A DNA stretch of 64,000 bases from Ornithodoros turicata (GCF_037126465.1 NC_088201.1:82736273-82800272); one strand, 5' to 3'. Numbered from the stretch's first letter, positions 34,525 through 43,167 are shown. The notes: generated by a model from the sequence alone, not told the origin. Made by a program: numbers and translations.

Positions 34525-34786
34525 AGTAGTAGAGCGACAAGGATTAAATCGTCCAAGGATAGATTCGATCATCGCTAAGGTCTAATATCGGAGGGTATTT
34601 GGAGCAGGATACTTTCCGCCCAAGGAGGAGCGCGAGCCAAGACCGCCCCCGCGCGTTTCGCGGCCGCGCGTAGAGAGGGGTTTCCTTCTCGCGGGTTTCC
34701 TTCTCGCGTTTGAACATGCGTGAACATGCAAAATACATCTTATTCCCTTTCCACATCTTTTAATACATCCCCGAGCGGGGAGTTTT
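34525..34786 (+). repeat. Terminal inverted repeat (left), element 1
   Basis: 262 bp, reverse complement of 44479-44744 with very few differences; the right copy has about 4 extra bases in a gcgcgag/cgctcgcg stretch. Contains the GC-rich core gcgcgtttcgcggccgcgcg. Open frames inside it are by-products of the repeat. Confidence 0.92.
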
Positions 34787-35047
34787 CCTACCGCACTTAA
34801 CATAGCATACTTTCCTCCTGAAGACATGCAAGCAATAGACATACACATTTGTACAAGTGAAAAATATTTTATTAATGCCAATTAAAGCCAATGATGCTTA
34901 GTAATGTCAATTAAAGCCAATGGTGCTGGGGATTGCCAATTATGTTGCCAATCTGCGTGAAGGAGAAAACCCCAGCGGAAAAACCTTCACACCTGAAACA
35001 GAAGAAACATACAAGACAGTACACATTTTCTACAACAGAAAATATTT
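34787..35047. other. 3' flank of the micro-exon gene, shared with element 2
   Basis: Noncoding. On the minus strand it contains atgtttcttctgtttcag followed by gtgtgaaggtttttcc and ctccttcac. The same block recurs four times in element 2 (near 45415, 46020, 57120 and 57735). The conserved acceptor-like tract followed by GTGAAGG downstream of the terminal exon suggests an alternative last exon or a 3' processing region. Confidence 0.5.
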
Positions 35048-36592
35048 TTATTCCATATTTAGTAAATCAATTAATGATTGTAATAAACTTTCTCGAATAA
35101 TGTCCCTAATGGCGTCCGGATCTGAAAGATAACATATAATCAGCATTCGCCACATTGCTTACCCAACCAGATGACTCACTGCAGCAGTAGCAGCAATGAT
35201 CTGAAAGAGAACCTAAATATTAAGAACAACATCCACACTTCCATTCACATATACGTACGATGCATAGGGGGGGCAGGGTAATCTGAAAACAAATGCAACA
35301 ACTATTAATATCGGCTACATAAAAACGATATGCCACTGGAACTCTATATCCTGAAAGAGAACATTCACATATACGTACGATGCATAGGGGGGCCAGGGTA
35401 ATCTGAAAACGGGGGGCCAGGGTAGTCTGAAAACAAATACAACTATGAATATCGGCTACATAAAAAAACGATATGCCACTGGAACACTATATCCTGCAAG
35501 AGAACATTCACTTATACATACGATGCATAGGGGGGCCGGGGTAGTCTGAAAACAAAGACAACAACTATTAATATCGGCTACATAAAAACGATATGCCACT
35601 GGAACTCTATATCCTGAAAGAGAACATTCACTAATACATACACTGCATAGGGGGGCCAGGGTAGTCTGAAAACAAAGACAACAACTATTAATATCGGCTA
35701 CATAAAAACGATATGCCACTGGAACTCTATATCCTGAAAGAGAACATTCACTAATACATACACTGCATAGGGGGGCCAGGGTAGTCTGAAAACAAAGACA
35801 ACAACTATTAATATCATCATGTACATAAAATGATATGCCATTGGAACACTATATCCTGAAAGAGAATGTTCACTAATACATACACTGCATAGGGGGGCCC
35901 GGGTAGTCTGAAAACAAAGACAACAACTATTAATATCAAGCATGGTAACGAGGCCTATAACTATACTCACTGTCAGGAGGTGGTATCCAGTTAGTATCTA
36001 AAAAGATATTTGCAATTCAGATCAAGCATGGTAACGAGATCTATAACTATACTCACTGTCAGGAGGTGGTACCCGATGATCATCTAAAAGATATTTGCAA
36101 TTAAGATCAGACATGCAAACAGGATCTATAACTATACTCACTGTCTGGTGGTGGTACCCTGTGATCATCTAAAAAGATATTTGCTATTAAGATCAAGTAA
36201 TCAAAGTCATATGCTGGTACGTACTTTCATTTGATACCACACAAACTGATTCATCTGAAATGAAACTCATATATTAACATGAAATCTATGAAATGTCGCT
36301 AATACATACAGCTTGGTGGTGGCGACTCAGGCGCTGAAAAGAATGGAACTTTAGATACTTCTCGCTTTTCATATTCACCATTTCCTTACCGTCTTCGAAG
36401 TAAAACACAGGGCTCGACGTGAACACTGAGAAAGATAATATTCTTAAGAAAATGAACTTGATGAGAAAAACCACCAAAACTCACCACTATCATCATCATC
36501 TTCAAAACTCGAGAAAACTGAGAAAGACAACTTTCATAAGAAACCTAACTTTAAGGTAAAAACCGTCAAAACTTACCACCATCGTTGGCCAT
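35048..36592 (-). CDS. Spliced micro-exon gene of element 1
   Basis: Minus-strand gene built from tiny exons, each with a pyrimidine-rich ..cag or ..tag acceptor and a GTGAGT/GTAAG/GTATGT/GTACGT donor. First exon ends at 36577 (MANDG; ATG at 36592, 5' end uncertain). Internal exons: 36485-36517 (FSSFEDDDDS), 36390-36425 (FTSSPVFYFED), 36310-36333 (PESPPPS), three 27-nt Pro exons, six 24-nt YPGPPM exons, 35180-35200 (HCCYCC). Terminal exon 35048-35121 (PDAIRDIIRESLLQSLIDLL...) ends in TAA with AATAAA overlapping. All 13 internal exons are multiples of three and every junction is phase 1. Including all exons gives about 142 residues: acidic N-terminus, Pro/Tyr repeats, Cys cluster, amphipathic helix. 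I do not recognise a function. Structure is inferred from splice signals, phase and the matching 3' end in element 2. Confidence 0.6.
35259..35907 (-). repeat. 120-bp tandem array carrying six 24-nt exons
   Basis: Exons at 35884-35907, 35762-35785, 35642-35665, 35522-35545, 35379-35402 and 35259-35282, mostly 120 bp apart. Each is preceded by ttgttttcag (or tttgttttcag) and followed by GTATGT or GTACGT. They encode YPGPPMQ or YPGPPMH (YPAPPMH in the last). A seventh, truncated copy sits at 35411-35426. The intervening 'ctctttcag' segment starting gatatag has a poor donor and would create a stop in phase, so I treat it as intron. Confidence 0.7.
35971..36168 (-). repeat. ~86-bp tandem array carrying three 27-nt exons
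   Basis: Exons at 36142-36168, 36057-36083 and 35971-35997, each preceded by atatctttt(t)ag and followed by GTGAGTATAG. In phase they encode DHRVPPPD, DHRVPPPD and TNWIPPPD. Introns are only ~60 nt. The donors are close to the metazoan consensus. Confidence 0.7.
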
Positions 36593-36656
36593 ATTGCTTC
36601 CAAGTGATGCTCTAGGAACAAAATCTTCATTTTTTAAAGCTGACGCATCCTCATTA

Positions 36657-36839
36657 TCATATCACATCCTCTCCTACTTTGTATAAACAACTTTTAGCAA
36701 CAAGATGGTGGGCTAGAGAAATCCACATGTAGCAAAAGTCTTTGTAGTAAACAACCAATTGCAAACTAAGGAAAAACGCAACCAATAGGGAAAGTATGCA
36801 CATCCTCTCCATCGGATTCCTTTTCAACATCCCCCTCAC
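36657..36839 (-). CDS. Small putative membrane protein
   Basis: A 60-residue frame with a basic start (MRGMLKRNPMERM) and one strongly hydrophobic segment (CILSLLVAFFLSLQLVVYY) typical of a signal anchor. It lies between the micro-exon gene and the 37114 gene inside element 1. The frame opens upstream as well, so the start is uncertain. I do not recognise a family, and an acidic alternative frame overlaps; it could instead be noncoding 5' sequence of the micro-exon gene. Confidence 0.3.
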   Translation of the reverse strand: MRGMLKRNPMERMCILSLLVAFFLSLQLVVYYKDFCYMWISLAHHLVAKSCLYKVGEDVI

Positions 36840-37113
36840 AGTCGACGATGGAAGCGCAGAAGTGCTACGCGGTCTCTGAGGACGATTGTATGTATAGAAA
36901 GTTTTCCCGTTTTTCCCTCTCTAAAAATGTGATTCTTTGTTAAGATTCTGATTGTCTCCTGACGGGGGATCTTCCTCTTGTGAAGACATTGAAGCCACCA
37001 CCCAGAACTTTCTTTATACAATATGATGAGCATCTGCGACGCTGTCGTTGTGGTGGATTGTGGTCATCGAATCCATCTCATTGGCTAGACAATAACATCC
37101 GACCTTATCTCGG

Positions 37114-37524
37114 TTGCCATCCAAGCTCGGATCAACCATGAAGCCCAGTGAACGATTTGCTTTGACGGTACAATGGCTGATGTACAAGGATTTGATGAAA
37201 TTAAACTCCTATCTGAACTGCAACGGACCAGAGGATGATTTTCGTCTCATTATGCAAATTCTCCCGTTTCCGATGCGGACGAAACGAGGAAAGATTAGTC
37301 GGAGGCTCCAACGCTTCGTCGCCATCAAGTGTGACTTGTTGCGACGGTATCGTCAGGGTGACAATATCTCTCCAACCATACTTAATGCTGGACTCAAGCG
37401 ACCAATAATTCGAAACGTTTACATCCAACACTAGGAATACATCGTGCGTCGCAAGAAAGATAGTTGTCGCAAGGTGTCGAGTCTGGAGGACTATCTGAAA
37501 GAGGTCTGTACATTGAAGAAATAA
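37114..37524 (+). pseudogene. Conserved Polinton-associated protein, nonsense-mutated
   Basis: The only plus-strand gene here. The 106-residue frame ends at TAG 37432-37434, but homologous sense continues to TAA 37522-37524, which overlaps an AATAAA. It is clearly homologous to the 115-residue protein in both arms of element 2 (50025-50372 and 52944-53291): shared blocks are LMYKDLMKLN / LMYHHLLKLN, the GPPDDF / GPEDDF motif, RFVAIKC / KFVATKC, and GDNISPxxxNAGxKRPIIR. The alignment passes across the TAG, so this copy has a premature stop about 30 codons early. Basic, no membrane segment, function unknown. It converges on the protease gene. Confidence 0.65.
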
Positions 37525-37540
37525 AATGAGACATTTTTCT

Positions 37541-37975
37541 TTAAATGAGGTATTCCTCTTCAATCATTTTTATTATCTTGAGGTCATTGTGTACAAGGTT
37601 ATTGTCAAATAAGGAAACAATGCTCTTGAGTTGGTAATTCTTACAAAGGCGGGAAGCAAAGAAACAAACAAAAAGTCCACAGTGTGAGCTGTAAATGCTT
37701 TGAATGCATTTCTCGCAATACTGATCAACAGGTAGATCTAGCAGCTCTTCTTCAATCGGTGGTAGACCAAAGCTGTCCACATAGATGTACTTGTCATTCC
37801 TGTCTCTCATGTACAATAGCCAGTGTTCTCCTGGACCATCGTGTGGGTGTGTATTGATAACTATAAACCCTTCTGTCGTTAAACTTGGTACCATATCAAT
37901 TGCGAAGGTCCCACGATACATATTCAAAGTTTCATGGTTCAGAGAAAACAATAATTCCAGATCAAACACATTCAT
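37541..37975 (-). CDS. Adenain-like cysteine protease
   Basis: 144 residues. The catalytic layout matches adenovirus-type maturation proteases (family C5/Ulp fold): His51 in GEHW, Asp67 in YVDSFG, Gln92 for the oxyanion hole, and Cys99 in SHCGLFVCFF, with the Gln-Cys spacing of seven typical of the family. In Polintons and adenoviruses this enzyme processes virion proteins. The start ATG follows the capsid gene's stop by 2 bp, so the two genes are adjacent on one strand. The ORF is intact, slightly shorter than adenain. Confident family assignment. Confidence 0.85.
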   Translation of the reverse strand: MNVFDLELLFSLNHETLNMYRGTFAIDMVPSLTTEGFIVINTHPHDGPGEHWLLYMRDRNDKYIYVDSFGLPPIEEELLDLPVDQYCEKCIQSIYSSHCGLFVCFFASRLCKNYQLKSIVSLFDNNLVHNDLKIIKMIEEEYLI

Positions 37976-37977
37976 GC

Positions 37978-39285
37978 TTAGTCCACTCGAACAACAAGAT
38001 CACCATCGACTGATAAAATCTTGGGTGCTTCACTAATAAGTATAACCGACACTGCGCAAGGTAATGGCTTAGCAAACTTCATTTCAATCCTGCAATTGCC
38101 CTTCCGCAATGGATTAAAGTAGGAACCAAAACTTTCGTCAGCACTCAAGTTCCAATGCATGATAAAGGAATTTTTTTTATATTTTTCATAACTCAACTCG
38201 ACATGTTTTTCATTCAGTTGATACAAGAATTCGTAGTAGCTTGTTCTACCCAGATCATTTTCCCAGTCATAGGATAGTTGCTTCCTGTGTCCATCAACTG
38301 ATAGTGTTACAGAACTAACATTAAAATGTTCGAAACAAAAGGGGCTCGACTTGTAATCACCCTGATAAGCCTCAGTGCGAACTAGACATACAATAAGTTG
38401 ATCAGGAATTCTATCAGGGAATAAGTTTTCAAAGATTGCATCATGAAGGCCCGGCGAAAGCGAGCGGACTTTGCTTTCTAGTCCACGCATGATGTAACAT
38501 GCCGGGGATGATCTAAGGGCTTTCTGGTGTGCAATAAAACTTGAGTTGCTAACTTTGACTTTGCGTGCTACAAGTGCCGCGCTGTGGATTTTCAATTGAT
38601 GCTTATGAGTTTCATTGGTGCCAGTTAGCAATCTAAAGCTATCCGTATTATGTAGAGCAGTCACTCGAACCCCCACACCGGGTAACAAAAGCCTCCCTTG
38701 GTTTGTGAGGTCGGTGTTAACTTTCATGACAATTTCAAATAGTTTCCCCCCACTTGTCCTAGCTATGCGCAACTTTGCATCCCGAGCGACTGGATCATTT
38801 GCTGCATGCTCTCCTGTGTCATATGTATACATTGCACAATCATCTAAAGTCTTCTGCAGATGAGTATTTGTATGAAGTAGGGTATCAATCATACATCGAT
38901 AGGAGTTCAAACAGTTGCTGCTTGCAAGACGTTGATTCAAGTGAATGGTTACATATTTAAATAAAGCGGCACCCAAGTTGTTGACTCGGAATACAATGTC
39001 CTCAGTGATACCGTCTGCTCTTCGGGTAATTGGTTCACTCCCGTCCGACCTCAATATCTGCATAGTTATATTAAAATACAGAGATGATAAATCGAGATAC
39101 AAGTCTGAGAGATTTGTTATGTTCCATTCGATCGTCGATTCTCCTCCGCTGATTGTAGAAACAGGATAATAAACTTGCGCCTCGCATGATTCTATTGAAA
39201 CTTGGGTCGGAGGTATGTTGAATAACTCACACTCCCCCTTCAAAGCCAGCTGGGACTGTGCGTGTACAACGTTGACCTGCGACAT
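37978..39285 (-). CDS. Major capsid protein (hexon-type)
   Basis: 435 residues, intact. It matches the family often annotated 'F54H12.2-like' in invertebrate genomes, the Polinton double-jelly-roll major capsid protein. Recognisable features are the N-terminal STIEWNITNLSDLYLDLSSL block, the SCEAQVYYPVST segment, a long beta-rich body and the closing strands (RIEMKFAKPLPCAVSVILIS). It would form trimeric pseudo-hexagonal capsomers. It sits directly upstream of the protease. Family assignment comes from recall of sequence character, not a search. Confidence 0.8.
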   Translation of the reverse strand: MSQVNVVHAQSQLALKGECELFNIPPTQVSIESCEAQVYYPVSTISGGESTIEWNITNLSDLYLDLSSLYFNITMQILRSDGSEPITRRADGITEDIVFRVNNLGAALFKYVTIHLNQRLASSNCLNSYRCMIDTLLHTNTHLQKTLDDCAMYTYDTGEHAANDPVARDAKLRIARTSGGKLFEIVMKVNTDLTNQGRLLLPGVGVRVTALHNTDSFRLLTGTNETHKHQLKIHSAALVARKVKVSNSSFIAHQKALRSSPACYIMRGLESKVRSLSPGLHDAIFENLFPDRIPDQLIVCLVRTEAYQGDYKSSPFCFEHFNVSSVTLSVDGHRKQLSYDWENDLGRTSYYEFLYQLNEKHVELSYEKYKKNSFIMHWNLSADESFGSYFNPLRKGNCRIEMKFAKPLPCAVSVILISEAPKILSVDGDLVVRVD

Positions 39286-39289
39286 CTTT

Positions 39290-40003
39290 GCAAATGAAAA
39301 GGTACAATGCTTTCCTCATAGCTTTATTTGTTAGCATCTTACCCGAGCAAAAAAGACTCTTCCAATCCCCCTTTACCTTTTGACATCGCCCTCTCAACCC
39401 AACCCTACCTGGGCCACATGTATTTCGGAATGCGATGGTCGATTCGAAGCATTGTCCACCACACTTTCTACAAGTGAAAGGCGACCCATTGTCCCGACTT
39501 CTAACCAGCTTGGATGCTGATGCACACTTTTAACCCCCCACTGACCCGCTGTTTTCAGAATGCGATCCCGTTCACAATTGGAATCATTGTCCTCCAGCCC
39601 CCTTACCATTTGACATTGTCTGCTGGCGAGCATGGTCCGTTTTTGCTAACCATCAGCCGTTCCACTCCTCTAACCCCCCGCCGACCACTTTTTTGAATGC
39701 GATCCCGTTCACGATTGGAATCATTGTCCTCCAATCCCCCTTTACCTTTTGACATCGCCCTCACAAGCCAGCCCTACCTGGGCCACCTGTTTTTTTTCGA
39801 AACGCGATGACCGCTTCGAAGCATTGTCCGCCACACTTTCTACAGGTGAAAGGGGGCGACCCATTGTCCCGACTTCTAACCCCTCTTGGTCGCCATTTTC
39901 GGAGTGCGATCCTTTTCCATAGAAAAACCTTTTTTCTTTATAAAGAAGAAACATCAATGTGTGAAAAAAAAAAGTGTCTTCTTTATTTCATGGTTACAGA
40001 GGA
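39290..40003. repeat. Imperfect direct repeats in the gap between capsid and pX-like genes
   Basis: Blocks such as cctttaccttttgacatcgcc, cctacctgggccacctgt, gaagcattgtccgcc and gacccattgtcccgacttct recur two or three times (39365-39535, 39580-39690, 39720-39900). No coding frame is preserved through them. It may be the promoter region of the capsid-protease pair, since the capsid ATG is at 39285. Confidence 0.6.
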
Positions 40004-40330
40004 TTAATCGAAAATGTCTCTTCTCTTCCTCTTTTTCCTTCGATGTCCGCTGCCTGCAATGTCCTTCAAAATCTGTGTGCCTAATTCATTTGAGCTTGCT
40101 CTCAGTGCTTGCTTGATGTTTTGCCCTTCAGATAACTTTTTCGCCAAATTTTTCGCTGCGCTCATCGCAGTACGGGCTATGTAAGGCTTTGCACGATGCA
40201 ATAGTGGCAATGCTAGCTTACGCAAAGAACTAAAGAAGCCATTCCCAGATTGAAAAAGAGGTCCTTTATACGGCACTAAATCACCAAGTCCCAATCCATA
40301 ATGGATCTCCGGCACTTCTTTAAGATACAT
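40004..40330 (-). CDS. Small basic virion-type protein (pX/pVI-like)
   Basis: 108 residues: N-terminal PEIHYGLGLGDLVPYKGPLF, a GNGFFSSLRKLALPLLHR amphipathic stretch, then Ala-rich helix (AMSAAKNLAKKLSEG) and a strongly basic tail (HRRKKRKRRDIFD). This matches the small Polinton/adintovirus protein likened to adenoviral pX or pVI cores and membrane-active proteins. Gly-Gly-like sites near the N-terminus could be processed by the element's protease. It overlaps the upstream gene's end by about 10 bp. Function is inferred from family resemblance. Confidence 0.6.
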   Translation of the reverse strand: MYLKEVPEIHYGLGLGDLVPYKGPLFQSGNGFFSSLRKLALPLLHRAKPYIARTAMSAAKNLAKKLSEGQNIKQALRASSNELGTQILKDIAGSGHRRKKRKRRDIFD

Positions 40331-41606
40331 TTTTGAAGTGTAGAACTAGAGCTGTACGACCTGGTCCTCTAAAATGAAGTGGACGACCTGTCTCATCATA
40401 CAACTTAATCGAAATTGACGTGATTTCGTTCTGTAACAGCTTCAAATATTGCACGTTATGGAAGCTGTAATGAATCTGGGGATCATCTTTATGTAAATAT
40501 GGGACGAGTTTCAAAATGGGAAACTTTTTTGCACCTATATGAGATGATTCGATAATATCACAATAAATCACGAAATTGTGAAACAATGGTTTAAGATTGA
40601 GAGGTGTGGTTCCGGTGGTGGTGTTTGCAATAGACTGAATTGGTGCGAAACCCAACATATTACTCAAATATTCAGAAAGATCTATAGTTACTCCATCAAG
40701 TGGAGTGAAAGTAAACAGCTGTGTATCTTCATTGTACGTTAGTATAGCATTGCTGCCTATCACACCTCTGATAGCTTGTAGAAGCGAACGTGGTGTCTCG
40801 TAATAATTTGGTGGAATTTGGACTTCTTCCCTTGCAAGTGTTACTTTTTCTAGAACAACACTAAAACTGAATGTAAATGGATCTCCAATGTATTGTGTTG
40901 TATTTTCTAACAGTTTACTGGAGTTTAATTTGAGGAGTCTCTTGAGTTGTTCAGGGATAACAAAGAGACGTGGGACCAATAATGTATAGGTATTGTTTTG
41001 AAATAGTATCTTTCCATCGATTTCATATCTTTTAAAGAAGCGATTTAGTGTGACAGTGATAGGGCGACCTGGTATGAACATGATTGGAGCATATTGTGTA
41101 ATGATAGTCACCTCTTCCTTTAAAAGCATCTTTGAGATAGCTTCCTCTCCCATGTACATGTTCTGACGTGGAACTTTAGCACCTGCAACTTTCAAACCCT
41201 GTATAGTGGACACACCCATGGCTTGTTGCAGTTCTTCATCCAAAAACTTAATAGAACGAATTATTTGAGGTAGTTGGAATGTGTACCTTCCATCAACATA
41301 ACCAAATGCGATGTTGAATTCTTTTAAAAAATCTTGCAGCGCGTGTTCCAAAGTCGATATCACAACAACTTCCTTACGCAGCTCAATAATGCTTCTGGAA
41401 GTAATATGTATAGTAGCATCGTTAGTCCGTGGAACGTTGTAGAATACATTAGAGATGGAAAGTTCATGCAGGCCGACTTCATATTCTTCATTCACTTGTA
41501 GTGGTGCACTCAGAGTGATTGTAAAGTCATTGAGACTGTTGTTCGGATGCATATCCATGCAATCATTGGATAAGAGATACATGTAAAAATCAGAACTTCG
41601 CGACAT
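40320..41606 (-). CDS. Probable minor capsid (penton-type) protein
   Basis: About 428 residues from the second methionine (MSRSSDFYMYLLSNDCMDMH) at 41606; the frame extends 11 codons further. It contains the conserved start F-Y-x-x-L-x-S-N-x-x-x-x-x-x-P-x-N-S-L-x-D-F and EVGLHELSISNVFYNVPR, which recurs in a Polinton-associated family across invertebrates. I take it as the minor capsid or vertex protein because it accompanies the major capsid gene in this family; a tail or fibre role is possible. Intact. It overlaps the integrase stop by 17 bp, consistent with compact viral packing. Confidence 0.65.
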   Translation of the reverse strand: MSRSSDFYMYLLSNDCMDMHPNNSLNDFTITLSAPLQVNEEYEVGLHELSISNVFYNVPRTNDATIHITSRSIIELRKEVVVISTLEHALQDFLKEFNIAFGYVDGRYTFQLPQIIRSIKFLDEELQQAMGVSTIQGLKVAGAKVPRQNMYMGEEAISKMLLKEEVTIITQYAPIMFIPGRPITVTLNRFFKRYEIDGKILFQNNTYTLLVPRLFVIPEQLKRLLKLNSSKLLENTTQYIGDPFTFSFSVVLEKVTLAREEVQIPPNYYETPRSLLQAIRGVIGSNAILTYNEDTQLFTFTPLDGVTIDLSEYLSNMLGFAPIQSIANTTTGTTPLNLKPLFHNFVIYCDIIESSHIGAKKFPILKLVPYLHKDDPQIHYSFHNVQYLKLLQNEITSISIKLYDETGRPLHFRGPGRTALVLHFKNVS

Positions 41607-42624
41607 CTTGGGCTGGAACCCAGGAATTAAATGAGTCATCGTAACCTAGCCATTTCACTTTATAATGTGTGACACCATTTATTTTCTTTCGACTTACTAT
41701 GCGTTCAATCGGGTATGGGTCGTCTTGCGATTTCACTACACGTTGCAATTCATTGGCATAGTAAGTTGCATCGTCTTCGACCCCATCTGGTCCAGCTATG
41801 TAAAACACTGGTGGATCCGAGTTCTTGTATCGTGTGATCGTGTAGACAACTAAGGACCAGTGCCCAATGTAGCCCTTGTCAAAAATTGATCTACTTGTGA
41901 GTACGCGCACCTGATCACCGATATTCAATGTAATCTTGTTTGGTTTGTTGTCATTTTTACTGTGAAGTCTATTGAATAGTTCAATCTCGTTATTTTTATC
42001 GACGTCGTTCGGGGCCATCTTGATAGTCGAGTGATATGATGAATTGTAGTCAGCGATGATCTTTGGGAGAACAGCAATGTACTTGTGATGGCCTTTACTG
42101 GCGAAATAACGATAAAGTCTAGCTTTAACAGTTTTGATAGCGCGTTCAACGACCGCAGCCTTGAAGGGTGAAAAAGAGCTAAACATGTGTATTGAGTGAT
42201 GTTTACACCATGCTTTCACATGTTTGTTATAGAACTCTCTCCCTCTATCTACCTGCAAGAGATTTGGATAGACTTTATGGCTCCTATACAACTTGATCAA
42301 TCCTTTCTTCACATCTTCACCACGCTTGGTCTTAATGGGTGTAGCCATGAGTCGTCTTGATAAGCAGTCTATCACAATGAGTATGAAGGAAAATCCTTTA
42401 TTTTGTTTCTTGTACTGCAGGAATGAAATCAGGTCTGCTTGATGAAGATCGTCGATGTGCAGTGAGATGGTCTTTCTTCTCTTAAATCTACGTCTTCCTT
42501 CTTTGTAAAGTGTGTGGACATCATCTCGCTGTAGTTCTTCGATTGCCTGTTTCTTAGAGATGTTTCGACCTCTGCAGTATCGGGCAACCCCCCCCAAACC
42601 AGCGTTTGGATCCCTATAATTCAT
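41590..42624 (-). CDS. Polinton integrase with C-terminal chromodomain
   Basis: 344 residues. Catalytic core of a retroviral-type DDE integrase: Asp64 in LHQADLISF, Asp126 in LLQVDRGREFYN and Glu160 in FKAAVVERAIKT, with the conserved K-x-K-x-G region between the two aspartates. The C-terminus (about residues 295-340: YPIERIVSRKKINGVTHYKV, KWLGYDDSFNSWVP) is a chromodomain, suggesting targeting to modified chromatin. It would insert linear DNA with 6-bp duplications, as seen at both ends of this element. Intact ORF and all three catalytic residues present. Confidence 0.9.
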   Translation of the reverse strand: MNYRDPNAGLGGVARYCRGRNISKKQAIEELQRDDVHTLYKEGRRRFKRRKTISLHIDDLHQADLISFLQYKKQNKGFSFILIVIDCLSRRLMATPIKTKRGEDVKKGLIKLYRSHKVYPNLLQVDRGREFYNKHVKAWCKHHSIHMFSSFSPFKAAVVERAIKTVKARLYRYFASKGHHKYIAVLPKIIADYNSSYHSTIKMAPNDVDKNNEIELFNRLHSKNDNKPNKITLNIGDQVRVLTSRSIFDKGYIGHWSLVVYTITRYKNSDPPVFYIAGPDGVEDDATYYANELQRVVKSQDDPYPIERIVSRKKINGVTHYKVKWLGYDDSFNSWVPAQDVAKF

Positions 42625-43160
42625 TCTTCTTCTGTGATATATTCATCTGATGATGATGATGAAAGCAACTTTGTTCTTTGGGGCGATTTATACGTTTCCC
42701 AGAGTATACGTTTCCTTGCTTTCCTCTTCTGACGTATTTTGTGTGGCTGCAAGAACTTTGCCACTTTTTGGTACCAGGCAGGCTTCCCTTTCTTGTGTCC
42801 GGACAGATGCAACACCAATTCTTTTATATTAGAACCAGCGATTGCTTGGTTGTTATGAATGATTTCTCCCTTATCATTCCAAGTCAAGCTCCTAGGTAGC
42901 ACTGAGACTACACGTCTTACTTTTTTAATGTTGACATTACAAGGAAGCGAATTGTAATCAAATGAGCGTCCCATTGGAAGTGACTCATCATTTTTTTCTT
43001 CCTGTACTGTGGATGCTGGCTCTGTTTCATTAGACGGTTTCTGATGATTTTTTATAATGTAGTACATAGCAGTTAACATTCGTTTTACTTTAATATCATC
43101 GCTTTCGTTAGATTCCAGAATTGATTCGATAGGAGTCAATACCTCAACCTTTGTAGCCAT
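42621..43160 (-). CDS. Conserved Polinton structural-region protein, unknown role
   Basis: About 179 residues (from the methionine of MATKVEVL; the frame begins a few codons earlier in a lysine run). Features: an acidic, Ser/Glu-rich middle, a conserved-looking block with WNDKGEIIHNNQAIAGSNIK and ELVLHLSGHKKGKPAWYQ, and a basic tail ending in SSSSSDEYITEEE. Similar blocks accompany Polinton capsid genes in other animals by my recollection. Its stop overlaps the integrase start by ATGA-type packing. Exact function unknown. Confidence 0.55.
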   Translation of the reverse strand: MATKVEVLTPIESILESNESDDIKVKRMLTAMYYIIKNHQKPSNETEPASTVQEEKNDESLPMGRSFDYNSLPCNVNIKKVRRVVSVLPRSLTWNDKGEIIHNNQAIAGSNIKELVLHLSGHKKGKPAWYQKVAKFLQPHKIRQKRKARKRILWETYKSPQRTKLLSSSSSDEYITEEE

Positions 43161-43167
43161 TTTTTTT

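Noticed and set aside
34544..34756. Matching open frames in both terminal repeats (also 44509-44694)
   Set aside because: Identical only because the terminal inverted repeats are copies; low-complexity, with no start context or domain.
35300..35870. The gatatag... segments (reading YRVPVAY) between the 24-nt exons as additional exons
   Set aside because: They have a fair acceptor but a weak donor (GTTTTT), and joining them after the preceding exon creates a TGA stop in phase.
35456..35970. Two cysteine-rich tandem-repeat frames on the minus strand
   Set aside because: They read straight through introns and splice sites of the micro-exon array. The spliced, phase-consistent model explains the repeats better.
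35259..36168. Regularly spaced repeats as a CRISPR array
   Set aside because: The repeats are long, splice-signal-bearing and in a eukaryotic mobile element; spacers are not unique.
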